Of a stretch of DNA of 64,000 nucleotides, positions 31,401 to 43,895 are shown in pieces. The first letter of the stretch is position 1, and each line of letters begins with the position of its first letter. The position numbers and the translations under genes were made by a program. Below the pieces are notes generated by a model. That model worked only from the letters and a program-made list of their open reading frames with translations, had not been told where the DNA came from and did not search any database. Source of the stretch: Pholis gunnellus (taxonomy: Eukaryota; Chordata; Actinopteri; Perciformes; Pholidae); the NCBI GenBank assembly GCA_910591455.2, contig OU342805.1, forward strand, positions 24,460,708-24,524,707, given 5' to 3'.

Positions 31401-34339
31401 AGCCGCGTCACGGCTATCTGTGGATATTCCGCAAGCACACGAAATACCGCGGTGCTGTGCGATGGTGTGAGGTGAAGACACGTGGGGGGGGGGGGGTAAG
31501 GGGGGCGTGCAGGCATCTCCGTGACAAATTACCCGGATTGATCAACAGCCACGAGAGATTATTATTACACAAAAAAACATTGATGGCAACGGAGCCCTGC
31601 AGCATCGCCCACCATCCCTGTCATGGCCCATTTGAAGCGCGATGCCCGGTGCCCCGTGGGAGACGGTGGCACGAGGCCACGCCATATGGCGAGCTACGTG
31701 GCGGGCTGCAGCACGAGGCGGGAGGGCCGAGCCGCGAGTGAGAAGGATCCTGTCCGTTGGACTAATTAAAGTCTCTGTGATCAGGGAGGTTTTCTTCACA
31801 AACCGGGCCGCTCAAACAAGCCAACAAAAAGTCCTGCTCTACACGTAGGACAGACGGCAGTGTTGTGATCTCGAACACATATGAAGAGGCAAGGTCTAGA
31901 AAGAGGCGTGTTTGAGGCGTTTTATCTCCCTTTCTCTCTCTCTCTCTCCCCCTCTCTTTCTGTTCCCGCCCCTGCTGCCGATGCCCTTTGTGATCCGATA
32001 GGCCGGGAATAATAAGCAGCTAGCCTGTTATCTGCTAACAGCTCCATTACAGCGCGCTGATAAAGCTGCACAGATCTCAGCAGGTGCAAGCCAGCAGCGG
32101 CGCTCCGTAATAACAGTGGAAGTCATCACGGTGACATGTAATTATCATGTACTGAAATTGTGGATGGCTTTGAGAAAAAAGAAAAAGCATCAGGATGTCA
32201 GGTCCTATAATAGCTTCAGCATGCTTAGCGTTTGTATTACGGTTGTATTGATTAAGGGTTCGCTCCATTGTCAAATGGTCATGGACACACAGTAAAGGAA
32301 GAGGAACTCCTATGTCTCAATTTGTTTGATTAAACAAACCAGGAACACCCTATATTCATTTGAATTCTTCAATTAAAAACAAAACACATGAATGAATCTG
32401 GAAATCTCATTATATATATTTTTCAAAATACCTCATGGACTGCAAACACTGCGAATGAGCCAGATGTAAGAAGGTTTTTCACGCCCAGATGTGACACATC
32501 TGATATGCTTTGGGGTTGGGGGGTTTTTTCACACAAATCTAAATGTCAGCAGACAAAAAGAGTGAGTGCTGCACAGAATCAGTTAACTAAAAATAAATAA
32601 ATAAATAAATAAAGGAAGACAAAACATGCAATTACAACGATTGACAACACAATATCTGAATATTTCATAAAAGCAGGGGACAGGGAGCTTGTGTGTTAAA
32701 ATAAAAGGTGAACGTGATGTTGAGTGAACTGTGAAACCACCACAGGCTGTGTGACTGCACTATCAAGATAAGACATTTATATACTTTACCCTTGAGTGAG
32801 GCTTTAGCTGTATCAACATCTCCAACCTCCAGCTGCCTGAGCCTCTGTCAGCTGTGGTGGCTATTATGTAATCTTTTTAATTTAAAGTTATCATCTTTTA
32901 AAATGTTCATGTTCGATGCTATGTATGTTTGGCATTCTTCTGCAACACCCAATGTATTCACACTCAGTAGGTACCTCTCAGTGTAGTTTTTATTGGTAGT
33001 GGAGGAGTCCGCCATTCCCATGCTAGATTCAGTCGGCCTCCCTAAGCATGTGATACATCGTTAGATTGTAGTTGTATCTCATTCATCTCATTGTTCACTC
33101 TCTACGGCCGTATGAGAGCTAATGCTAATGCAAACTGCCGTTTCAGCCTCCACATTAAAAGCATCCGGCTGGGGAAACAGGAGGGGGCTTTTATTGTGAA
33201 GCAACCACAGGAAACACAATGTGATCAATGAAGTGACGATGAAATCAGATCAGAATTCCCATTGATTGACTTCTTTATTAAAACAATGCGAGTTTGTTTG
33301 GCTGCACTGTAAACAGATACACCGGTGACTAGTGGCTGTTGCATCGAACTACTTTGGTTGCCAAATCAACCAGGACTTACAATGTTAGAGATCACAAGTG
33401 TAGATTTTCTGAGCTGTGTTTGTTATTTTTTTTAGAGATGTTGGAGAACGGATCTTAAACAATCTGCCACTTTCATGCATAATTCGAAATAAAAAAAAAA
33501 TGGCAAAACATTACAGCGCACGTCAGCGATCTCCAGCTTTAAATTTCAAACTTTTTCTAGCGGTTGGTGTTTTAGCTCTCAGGATGCCTTACCCAACTTT
33601 TTATTCAGCACTACTTCACTGTTGCCAACGCTGCAAACCCCACTGAAACAAGTAGCAGCTGCAGAAATATAAAAGCCCACCATCATCTCGACAGCATTCT
33701 GCTGCATAAGAGTGACTTGGAATATGTCAAGAAAAGAAGCTGAATCTAATCAAAATGTATCCAGTACCATATGGTTTTTCAGCAAGTCATGCATTGAAGT
33801 TCCATTCACAGGAACCACCAGATGAAATGACCCACAGATAACTTTAACAAAAAGTGTGTGTTTCAGTGTTCCTGCGTCTGTGTGCGACTCTGTTTGATGA
33901 TAGCGAACTCTCTGCTGCCATGGATCTGTCCTCCTCAAAGTGTCCTCTGCTGCGTGTCCTTAAAAAGCCAGAAAAGAGAGTGTGCTCTGGGCAGCACTGC
34001 TCAACATCTGTGGCGCAATCTGCCAGCCTTAGCTTAGCATTGACTCCACAAGGTTACACTGAAGACAAGAGGACAGGAGCTACGGACCATGGACAGTCAG
34101 AAGCAGAATATCTGATCACGTGGCTCGACCTTTCATTTTGACTTAACATAAAATGGCATGTTACGATCACAATCAGTATGAAAAACATAGAAGACATCAG
34201 TGCAACATGGGGGACTCTGTGGAAGAGGACCTGCTCCTTATGTACATATGAAGGGTTCATTCTAAGCTAACGAAACAATGTAACCCAACACAGGGGTTAT
34301 CACGTAAAGTTAGCGTTCTCCTTTGAATGCCCGCTCGTT

Positions 34340-34560
34340 ACATACATACAGTCTTTTCAAAATAAACTTCAGTCTTCATGGGAAACAACTTGGTTAGGTT
34401 TATGACAAATAAAATCACTGTGACTTCTGGTTTCCCACGGGACACAAACAGCGGTCTCCTGGCTGTGTTTGTCTATGAAGACTTTGTCGCTCTTCATACT
34501 TCCTGGTTCATGCTTACTTACGTGGATTACAAAGGGATTTTGTGGGGATATATCTACAAA
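34340..34560 (+). repeat. Dispersed repeat family V, copy 1
   Basis: Contains ttcagtcttcatgggaaaca, cttggttaggttta and gggacacaaacagcggtctcc, blocks I recognise from fish repeats. The 14-mer cttggttaggttta and neighbouring sequence recur at 39,627. Confidence 0.55.
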
Positions 34561-35147
34561 TGACGGTGCATTTAACGATAACACAACAATTCTTAGTTTT
34601 TAGGTGATTTTAGGTTTTTATTGCGATTAATAGCTGATAGAGTCCCCTTAATCCTACACACTGGCCCTTTAAATGTCAATGTAAATGTTAAAAGAATAAC
34701 GAAGACTAGAAAAGCTGAAAATCCTCCCGTGTGAGAAACAGTGGAGCAGTAAGAGTTTGCTATGTTTGTTTGATGGATTAAACAATTAAATCGATTAGCA
34801 AAATTCTCATTCAATTAATTTTTCTCTTGCCGTGCGGATAGAGCATATGTAGCTCTGTTGTGTTTCATGGCTGACTAAACTCTGCATATTGGGATTTTTC
34901 TCGCCGCCGCCTCTGAGGTGGAAAACAATGGGTATTGTGTGGAAGGGCAGCCAGGAGACCGTTCCACATCTCATTAAGATGCCTCCTCGCATCTCTTTTT
35001 GCTTCACCACTGAAAAACCAAATTAAAGATGAGACAGACTCTGAAAATCCATTTGTTTTCTTCTGCAAATATGCAGACAAGAGGTAAAGTCTGAGGCTGT
35101 TTGCAGCCTTCTCAAAGTCAAAGTAAAAACAACTACAGCTGCACTCA

Positions 35148-35468
35148 AAGATGTTCCGATACCATTGTTTCTACTTCACAATACAGACACCTGAACTTGT
35201 GTACTGGCCAATACCGAGTACCAAGTACCAGTGCGCTCTAATATCAATGTCATATTGCTGTGAAAACATCTCCGTCAAACAAGTTGCTCACAAAAAACTA
35301 CATTTTACACGATTACATTTGAAGAATGATTCAAGAGTGTTTAACCACAGGTGTGTAGTACTAGTTTGCACATGTGCAGTACCGATCGGGCAGGAAGTAC
35401 AAACCGGGTAGCGAGTGACCATTGTTGTTCCTTTGTACCGTAAATATACCGGTATCGGAACAACTCTA
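35148..35468. mobile_element. hAT-like MITE with target-site duplication
   Basis: The element starts near aagatgTTCCGATACCA and ends GGTATCGGAACAactcta, giving terminal inverted repeats with TGTTCCGATACC / GGTATCGGAACA at the core. GCACTCA flanks both sides (35,141-35,147 and 35,469-35,475), consistent with a target-site duplication (8 bp with one mismatch). The interior has no open frame. Confidence 0.75.
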
Positions 35469-37275
35469 GCACTCAGGCTTCTACTGACTTGATGTATTTA
35501 ATCAAGATGAGAAAGTCTCACTTAGTTGCAAGTGCCCAAATAGAGACTCTCATAAAGCCCCATTATAACTAACTTATTTACACCAAGACAGCAAGTATCC
35601 AGCACATTGTACTGATAAAATCCAAGCTTTTTTGTCTTCTGGAAAACATGAAACTTTATACAAAGACCTCACATATCAAGAGAGTCTGCCTGCACGCACG
35701 TTTCATGGAGCTTGCACGTTAAAGTGGTATTCATCACGACTGTGTGAGATGAGCAGCACAATAGATATGTGGCACCGGGGAAGGGAAAGGGCACAACAGC
35801 GCTGCGGTTACGACTCCTGCAGTTTCTACATTTGAGACTTTCACATCTCAGCCTCAGATTGACTACCACGCTGACCTCAAAGCAATGATCGACCTCACTG
35901 CGACATAAAGGATCCCACTCCTGAAAGAAGCCGCCGCGTGGAGCCGAAAGGGGATTTCTGACTAAATGAAAGCCCAGTTATTCCGGTCACTCTGATGTAC
36001 GGAATGTAAAAAGTTTCTCAAAGTCAGTTTCTCAAAGTTCCTTTGATGGTGGATGAAAGGTAATAATTACAAGTGTTGGACTCAACTGCATGAAAAAAAA
36101 CACAACACTCCAGGGAATGTTCTTTTTCAATGTGCTGCATGGAAACACAATATGTGCCGATGCTGGTGAACGAATAAAACGTTTTTTCATGTTTTGTGAC
36201 TTTTGAGTCTGACCCTGAACAAAACATGTTTTTATTTGATATTATTGCGGTGGATAATGTGCTGTAATGTAATGTCTTTTTGAAATATTAACATCAAACC
36301 CTCTGCGGTTAAAACAGACTTCTTGAAAGACACTTCCTTTAAAAAGGTCTTCGCACCAATTTACTCTTGCAAATGAAGAACACTATGCCCAAATTGATAA
36401 ATCGATGAAAGTCAACCCTTCGGATGGCCCTTGAATCGTATTGTGCTCTGCTTTAAGCCCGGGGCACCCTTAATTCCGCAAATAAAACATTTACTGCAGC
36501 AAATCCCAGGGAGAGGGTCGTTCTTGGGCGAGCCGCGAGACGTTTACCGAGAGAAGCAATTCTGCTTTTATTGAGTATATGCGGTGTTGGGATTTTCACA
36601 CATGGCAAACGCTCCAGCCTGACGAGCGGAGACGGAGTGGGCAGAATTCCCCCCCCGAACTCAGATGCCAATCCCTTTAGGAAGGATTTCAAAGCCGCCG
36701 TAAGACCCTCTCCTGCATTCGCCACCGAGACAGGCACAGCACGTACCTTAACCGAGTGCCAGGCGGCCTCTTTCCCAAATAATCTAGTCCCATTCGGACC
36801 GTACTTCACTCTATCGTTGGCACGTGTTGTTTCACACGAAGTAGTGCTCCGTTGCGTCAGGAGATAAACAACATTCCCGAGTGTATACCCAGAGGGAGAA
36901 ATAGACCATGGACTGACACGGTTACGCAATGTGAAGAGGAATTCGACCGGAGATCACACTGGGACACCCACTAGACTCCCCGCTGCCTCCGTGAACAGGC
37001 ATTCCTACTGGGGAATTACACTGGGGAGTTTTTCAAGCACACACACACACAACAGCGAGGGCCCACACACTTAGGCTGATATGACCTTGTTGTTGAAGAT
37101 TACACACACACACACACACACACACACGTACACACAGGCGAACGCGCTCTCTCACACATCAGCTGCTGCATTGTGCTTATAGGTAGGCACGAATGCTCAT
37201 CCAATCTCCGCTATCCTCCCACTAAGGGCATGCCAAGAGCCACTGCGGCACAGGAAACTCACTGCATCAGTCTGT

Positions 37276-37330
<55 letters not shown>

Positions 37331-37479
37331 GGAGGGGTGGGTGGAGGTGTGCACTTCTTGACAACTCCATTCTGTGGAGCTTTGCAACGAGTGACAAGAC
37401 CAGCATGAAAGCCAGTAAAACACAGCGTTAAAAACTTGTCATCATAACAAATTAAAGATTCTCTCTACTCAGAGCATTA

Positions 37480-37870
37480 ATATGGCATCAAACTACTGTT
37501 TGCTATGTAAAGATATAGCCGAGTAAAGTCTACCTGAGCAGAGAATGAAGTCGCTCTCTCTCTCTCTCTGTGTGTTATCAGAGCTTGTCCCTGCTTTGTT
37601 TACATAGCCAGGCGTGCCATGTGAGCTTTTAGTGCATGTTAGTGCATGTGAGCGTGCCCCAACGGCTCATGGCCAACTCCCTGCACTGCGCTCATACGGC
37701 GGTTACAGCTTATAACGCCGTCCCCTCGTCACGGAAAGCATAGCGCACCCCCCCCCCCCCCCTCCGGTTCCCCCTCTCAAGTAAACCCTGTTAGCACTGT
37801 TGTATTGGTTTGCGCTGTTAGCACCGTTAGCTGCGAGCTGCCGCCCATATTGAGAGCCTGGTGGAGGCAA
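37480..37870 (-). repeat. Dispersed repeat family T, long copy
   Basis: Includes actactgtttgctatgtaaa, a CT run, cggcggttacagcttataac, gcatagcgca followed by a C tract, agcaccgttagctgcgagct and gtggaggcaatag. It matches the reverse complement of 63,540-63,850 in the same block order. Confidence 0.7.
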
Positions 37871-38129
37871 TAGATGTGCTCTGGATTTCATATCGAGCAT
37901 TTTGTGTGTCTCTTTGAGTTACCAGTGCTGAGGGTGAAGCTGCTGGTGACTGCTCGGCCTGTCACAATAATTACTACATCCACTTCTCACAGAAGATATG
38001 GACATGACCTCAATCATTTTTACTTTCTTGATTTATCATCTACAGCGTGCTATGATTTGATGCTATTTGTTAACAGAGCCCAAGAGTCCATTTCATAATG
38101 TATATTTTTAAACATTACACTAAATGATG

Positions 38130-38380
38130 TTTCTGAAAACATTTAAAGTGAGGAATAGGCAATACAGTTACATTTGATCATCAGGGCTGCCTAGTTTGAC
38201 AGTTTGATCGGAGTTAACGAGCTTCACGAGCAGTGATTGACAGGTGCGTCGGAGACTCCTCGGCTCTGATTCTCTCACAGATTATCCGTCTCATGTGTAA
38301 CTGTCAGTGACAACTTGAGCAAATATGACAAAAAAATATATTTTTATATAAAAGTACCAACTGCAGCTTTAACATGCAGC
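38130..38380 (+). repeat. Dispersed repeat (fish-type) around GGAGACTCCTCGGCTCTGAT
   Basis: Contains agtttgatcggagttaacga, agcagtgattgacaggtgcg, the ggagactcctcggctctgat block and attatccgtctcatgtgtaa. I know this order as a common percomorph repeat; only one copy was seen in this window. Confidence 0.55.
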
Positions 38381-38592
38381 TATGCAGTTTATGTAAAACA
38401 AAGATAACTTCTAATTCTCAGCTCTCGTTTCAATATTAAAAGGCCAGAATAGTAAAGCTCCCCCCGTCACACATCTCTGCTTTGGGCTTTGTGCCTACTG
38501 AAGCCAAAAATCACACTCTGTTCAATTAGGCTGACCTGAAGGTGGGTGTTTGGTGGGCTCTCTGTCTCTAATTCACCACAAGCCTGACATCA

Positions 38593-38659
38593 GTGTGTAC
38601 GTGTGTGTGTGTACGTGCGTGTGTGTGTGTGTGTATGTACGTGTGTGTGCGTGTGTGTG
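38593..38659. repeat. Compound GT/TACG alternating purine-pyrimidine tract
   Basis: GT repeats interrupted by tacg and tgcg; alternation is kept almost throughout. Confidence 0.95.
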
Positions 38660-39599
38660 GCTCGCCCTGTTCTTCCCAGGCACCAACCATTTGTCACCTC
38701 AGAGACCCTGACGGATCGATAGCAGAAAGCATTACACATAATCTGCTGTTTAATATGCTTATCCTGAGCCTCGGGGTACAATTGGTCCCTTTAGTAAAAA
38801 CCTGGCAGTTATAGAATCTATCAATCTGTGCTAAACAAGGACTGACCTGGAATAATTGAGGAGAGGGGGAGGGTCTGAGTGCCGCAGGCACGCTACCCAT
38901 AATTCCTTTCGATCTCCAAACCCTCTAAATTATCTACGCAATACTCCGCGGCACGAGCAGCTTCTTATCATGTGACGCGACGTGTCGAGGCTCACGTCCC
39001 TCATGTATGCGGCGATGTTCTACATTCATACTGATGTTTGCTGCCGTTCAATGGGAGCTATCAGAGGATATTCAGATCAGCAGCTTCTTCACTGGTTATG
39101 ATTCCCCTCCTTATTCCCCGAGTGCACCCTCGTGAATAATGCATTCTTCTACTTACAGGCAACTTCTGTGTCCTCCTTAAGACACGAACAGCTTCCCTGT
39201 GACACCTCTAAAGAACGCTAGAAGGAGAAAATGCAACTAATGCTAGAGGCAGGGGCTGTTTTGCTCTCTTTGTATTCTGCTTTTAACAAAAACTCTGAGA
39301 AGCTGTGATGAAATGTTAAGTGTTATCTCCTTATTTGTGTGGCTGTTCGTCTTCATTGTATGATGCAACATCAGATACAACAGCAAACATATATATACAC
39401 ATGCAATATTTAAGACAATTATGACAGAATGAAAATGCGTCCAACAAGCAGAATAACATCTAATTGTCCCACCTGGTGGAGTCAACAAGTTCTCTTCAGG
39501 GTCACTTACAGAAGCTTGGTCAGGACGCCTTGACGACACATTTAAAGGCACTGGGTACCCTTTTATTTGATCCTTTTCCCGATAGACTTCAACAGGTAG

Positions 39600-39780
39600 T
39601 GAACGTTGTGTATTCAAACAAAACTTCTTGGTTAGGTTTACGAAAAGGTATTGGTTTGGGTAAAAATAACTAATAAGTAACTTAGGTTATATACGGAAAT
39701 AAAGTAGGTTACATCGTGACGTACGTAGGTTAAAATAAATCAACGCTAACTTTTGGTTTTACATTCAAAATAGGCTTAAT
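39600..39780 (+). repeat. Dispersed repeat family V, copy 2
   Basis: Shares cttggttaggttta with 34,389-34,402 and continues gaaaaggtattggtttgggt and cgctaacttttggttttac. Confidence 0.5.
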
Positions 39781-40272
39781 TGGCGAATAAAAAGAATAAA
39801 TGTGTACCTCAAAAACCTGTCACTTTCCAGATTAATTATGAATTGTGGTAAAACAAAAATGTACGGCATTTCTCCGGACCCCTAATGCCCGTCGGTGCAG
39901 CCGGGACTGCGTAGGTCCACTAACCAAGCTTCCCTGGTGGAGCATGCTGGCTCAGTCTTTGAGGGTGTATACACGCTCATCTCTATCAGCCCCATAAACA
40001 CAGCAGCAGCAGCAGCAGCAGCAGGCAGGGCACCAGCAGGCGAGAGCCAAAGTGTAAGTCAGCTGGACACAGCCGAACTCGTACAGCGAGAAGAGGCAGC
40101 GGGCAGACCAAAACAAAAACACCTTTCAATCCTCTCCCTCTCCCTTTCAGGGGATTACTGGCAGCCTGCCGCCTTGAAATAAGAGAGGCTGAATGTGCTG
40201 AGCAGGCACTCTGTAGGTAAATGGCTATCTGTCCTGTCAGCCTCGTCTGTGGGAGCGATTGAGTGCTAGTGG

Positions 40273-40274
<2 letters not shown>

Positions 40275-40324
<50 letters not shown>
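40275..40324. repeat. (CA)n microsatellite
   Basis: About 25 uninterrupted CA units. Confidence 0.99.
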
Positions 40325-40329
<5 letters not shown>

Positions 40330-40851
40330 AACATAAACTCCTTTGCAGACACAACAATGCTCAACACTGGGCCCTTGAGTATTTGATTATTAAAATTGGT
40401 GGAGAGAAATATAAAAAGGACATTTTTCCCTAAACCGTGTTTTTTGCCAGACTTTTCTCTAAGAGTACGAGCTGCATGACTAGTATATAAATCTGTGTTA
40501 GAGCAGCGCAACAGTGAGCTCACTGGTCTTTTAATTCTAAAACGAGGTACCAGTTTGTCATGTCCTCTGCTAGAGATAAAATAGTTTTTTTTGCAATCGC
40601 AGCTAATGTAATCAATCGTCAGTCTAATCCTCACTCTAATGAACCATTTAGCTCATAATTATACCCAAATATGTTGGGTATATGTTGTTATTACACCGGT
40701 TTGTATTACAGAGAGAAGACCAGAGAAGCTATTAAATGCAAAGAAACAAACTGAAAGGACAACATACCCATCAGAAAACAGTCTCACTACGATTAGCTTT
40801 TGTGTCACATGATGGTCTAAATTTCGCTTCAGCAGATTTTCCGGTAAGAAT

Positions 40852-41135
40852 TAATCAGAATCAGCTTTATTGGCTTTAATCTGCTAATTTGACTCCGGTT
40901 TTCACATTGCTCTCAACGTACATACATAGAATATACAAATAAACAAGAACAATTTTAAAAAACAAGGACATTAAAGACAACGAAGTAGAACAGAAAACTA
41001 AGCATAAACATTTAACATTTAACTACTATGTACAATAGAAATATATATCGAAGAATATATATGAACATAAAGAACAACAACAACAACAACAATGGACAAT
41101 GGATTTGGGATATTAGTGCAAATGGTGGTGCAGTA
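40852..41135 (+). repeat. LINE-type 3' tail repeat
   Basis: Opens AATCAGAATCAGCTTTATTG, followed by atttgactccggttttcaca, tgctctcaacgtac, an A-rich run, and gatattagtgcaaatggtgg. The CAGAATCAGCTTTATTGGC opening is a widespread fish non-LTR element tail. No open frame. Confidence 0.65.
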
Positions 41136-42142
41136 CGTCTGATTAATTGTTCATCAGTGACGGCCAGCGGAAAGAATGGGAGACTACGGTAAACACAGCA
41201 CTTGTTACACAATAACCAAAATGTCATTACTACTTTGATAACAAAGTGGAAAAACTCAACGCAATATTGACTTTCGCCGACTTTTGCCGTCTGTTAACAG
41301 ACAGCGCTCCACAAACTCAAGTTTTCATTTCAAAGTCACAACCCTCGCGGCCTCAAGGTGAATATGCGCAGACTGGAGTAGTTAAAGAAGATGTCAGTCA
41401 GGCTCTATAAACAGAGGACGGCAATACTGAGTGCAAAAAAAAAATCCAACAGAGGTAAAGGAATCAATAACTGTCCAGCACTTCTGGAGTTCAGAAACGG
41501 TTAAACTGAGCGATTTCACTTACAGAGCCGACAAAGAAGGACTATCAACTGCAATATCAGAGGAAAGGTTAGAATACGTTTTCACTTATTCACTCGCTTG
41601 TTAGCACCGATGTCGTCGACTTGATTGAGGCAGTTGCTGTTATTCTTCTTCTGGCACCCAGAGGTGTCATTTGACGTGACAGTGACATAGTACAAGGAAG
41701 AACTACAGCCTGCTGTGTTAGCTTGGATTTCTAGTCTCTGCCTCTTGGTAGCTAGAGGGACGCGGAGCTCTAGATGCTCCTCGAAAACGGAACTTTCTAA
41801 ACCTGTTGTACGTTCTATCGCGGAAATCAAGTTTTTTTTTTTTACTTTGCTTGTATTGCAAACTAGCTACGAGGGCTTTTATTGCTGAGCTGACCCGTTC
41901 ACTTGTCAAAAACATCTCATTGTACCATTGACCCCGTGTTAACCTATGACCAATAAGACTAAAACTTCCAACTTGAAAACGAACATGGCATCCCAAAATA
42001 GGCGTGCTGAGGGTGTCACGGACTAGTTTATACATTCTAGTGTTTTGGCTTCCTCTGATATTCAGCAGTATTTATCCGAGCCAGAGCGTACGAGGCTGCG
42101 GCTGCATTAGTCGTGCGAGAGGACGAAGCCAGCGGGAACTCT

Positions 42143-42825
42143 GGGGCCCGATCCCAATGTCCCCTCTAAGGCCTTGAGCCCTGAACCCTCAGGGACTTAT
42201 TACTGACGTCACCTGGTGAATGGTTTGTGAGAGTGTGAGAGACTGTGAGGGCTTGAAATGGTGTAAATACGAATGGGACAGCACTTTGCTGCAACATTTT
42301 AGGTTACCGTGACAACAACAAAAAATATTATGTAGAATTGTGGGTATTTATTTCATATTTTTTACTCCCTGATTTGAACATCTTGCAGGCTTCTTCTTCA
42401 CAAGATGAGAGGTCATTTTAAATAATCTATTTACTCGTTTTTGTCAAAACAGCTTCAATGACAAAATGAAATGTTTGATGAATAAATCTGTGTAATATAA
42501 TCTCTGCCTCCATTCTTCTGATTTCATGTGTTTTTATGTTCCACCTTTAATCCTTAATGTCTCTGAGTAAATCTAATTTGACAGGCTGAACACACGTGTA
42601 ACGTCCTCTTTGTTTTCCTTTTCATTACGTCTCCGTGCGTCCACTGGTAACCCCGTGTTTAACGTCACACTGCTATGAATTGTGGGCAATTCACCCCCGG
42701 CCAAGTCTGCAGAAATGAGGACGTAAGGGAAGGGTTCATAAAGGGCTCAAAACGTCTGCGAGAGAGCCCTCAAACACTCGATGATTTGACAGTGGGACAG
42801 AGTGTAGAGATTGGGATTGGGCCTG
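42143..42825. mobile_element. Non-autonomous DNA transposon-like element with TIRs
   Basis: GGGCCCGATCCCAAT at the left end and ATTGGGATTGGGCCT at the right end (42,810-42,824) are reverse complements with two mismatches. Subterminal blocks also mirror each other (ccctcagggacttattactg; gaatgggacagcac versus agtgggacagagtg). It is about 680 bp, with no transposase frame. Confidence 0.65.
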
Positions 42826-43751
42826 GGTGTCAGAAGCTTGCGCGCAATGCATGCTGGTACATGTAGGCACGGCCGGCAAGGCTCAGCGAGCAGGAGAGCT
42901 AAACTCTGTCGGCCAATATAGCGAGCACTGAGGAAATGTATTGCTTCAATTAACTACATTTACAAATCAGCACTGACTGGACATCCACATAAAATAAGGC
43001 CAATATTCCCTTTAAGGTGGTCAATGATTTCAGTTCAACAGAACAGAAATCAATTGAAATAACCCTCAACTCCTGTGTACAAGTATAGTCAACACATTGT
43101 CCACAAGAATTGAAGTCCTCAATGGACACTTTTACATCTTCTAATGCCACTCTTGTCACTATCGTCTTTCATTTTGAAGACACTGAAGCTCAGTTGCTAA
43201 CATTCCAATAGTGATTTCATTAAAACAGCACTAATGTTCTTCTCTTTCTGTTGCCACTGAGTGGACAGAACGTTAAAGAAAAATGTGTGTGTTTAAGAGA
43301 TAATGGCCTCATCAGGTTCATATGGATAATTTGTTAAAGTATGTAGTAGTACAGTAGTTCAGCTGCCCTTTTTGTAAGCAAATGGAATTTACAGACCCAG
43401 CAGTCACGAAGCGGCCTGATGAATCTAAATCCAGTATTTACTCTCCCTTAAGCTCTTTTTCAAATATTCAAATATAAGTTGCTCACTGCTAGTTGCTGCA
43501 CCATGTTCGCCAACTTTCCCTGTCCGCCATGTGGTGCCAAGTATTTCTTTCTATGCCATTCTATAACCTCAGCAGTCATGTCGATGCCTACAGCAGCTCC
43601 AGATCTACGATGCAGTATTTTCCTTGTGGTGTCAACGGAAAAACGAACTTTTAGATCTTACGAGTGGAAAAACAGAGATATTACATCGCCTTGCATCATT
43701 CTTGTAATCTTTGTGGTGTGGAAATTGTCAATCTGAGAACAAATATATGTA

Positions 43752-43895
43752 GTTGGCAGCATGTTGGCGTGGTGGTTAGCTGTTAAGAGGGCCATCTTGC
43801 TGTCTGGAGTTGGCTTGATCTTGCTGTCTCCGTGTGGGTTTCCTCTGGCTGCCCTGGTTTCCTCCCACAACAAAAGTCATACATGTTTGGTAACA
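43752..43895 (+). repeat. Degenerate tRNA-derived SINE
   Basis: Reads GGCAGCATGTTGGCGTGGTG then gttagctgttaag, ctccgtgtgggtttcctctg and ggtttcctcccacaacaaaa, ending near an A run. The order matches a common fish SINE that begins GGCAGCA-GGTGG; box B is lost in this copy. Confidence 0.65.

Larger units (their letters stand above)
20700..34000. other. Non-coding, probably first intron of epb41l1 (part 1)
   Basis: No exon with recognisable protein similarity on either strand. Repeats listed separately lie at 22,370, 23,725 and 25,262. Simple tracts: C13 near 23,059, (GA)n at about 27,146-27,167, (CA)n at about 28,839-28,858, a CT-rich tract at about 31,930-31,950, and (AAAT)n at about 32,588-32,613. 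GC-richer islands near 24,700-24,830, 30,250-30,350 and 31,380-31,740 have no open frame I trust. Confidence 0.55.

Noticed and set aside
31388..31741. 117-codon plus-strand open frame in a GC-rich block
   Set aside because: It includes a G-tract-encoded Gly run, and I recognise no domain or splice signals.
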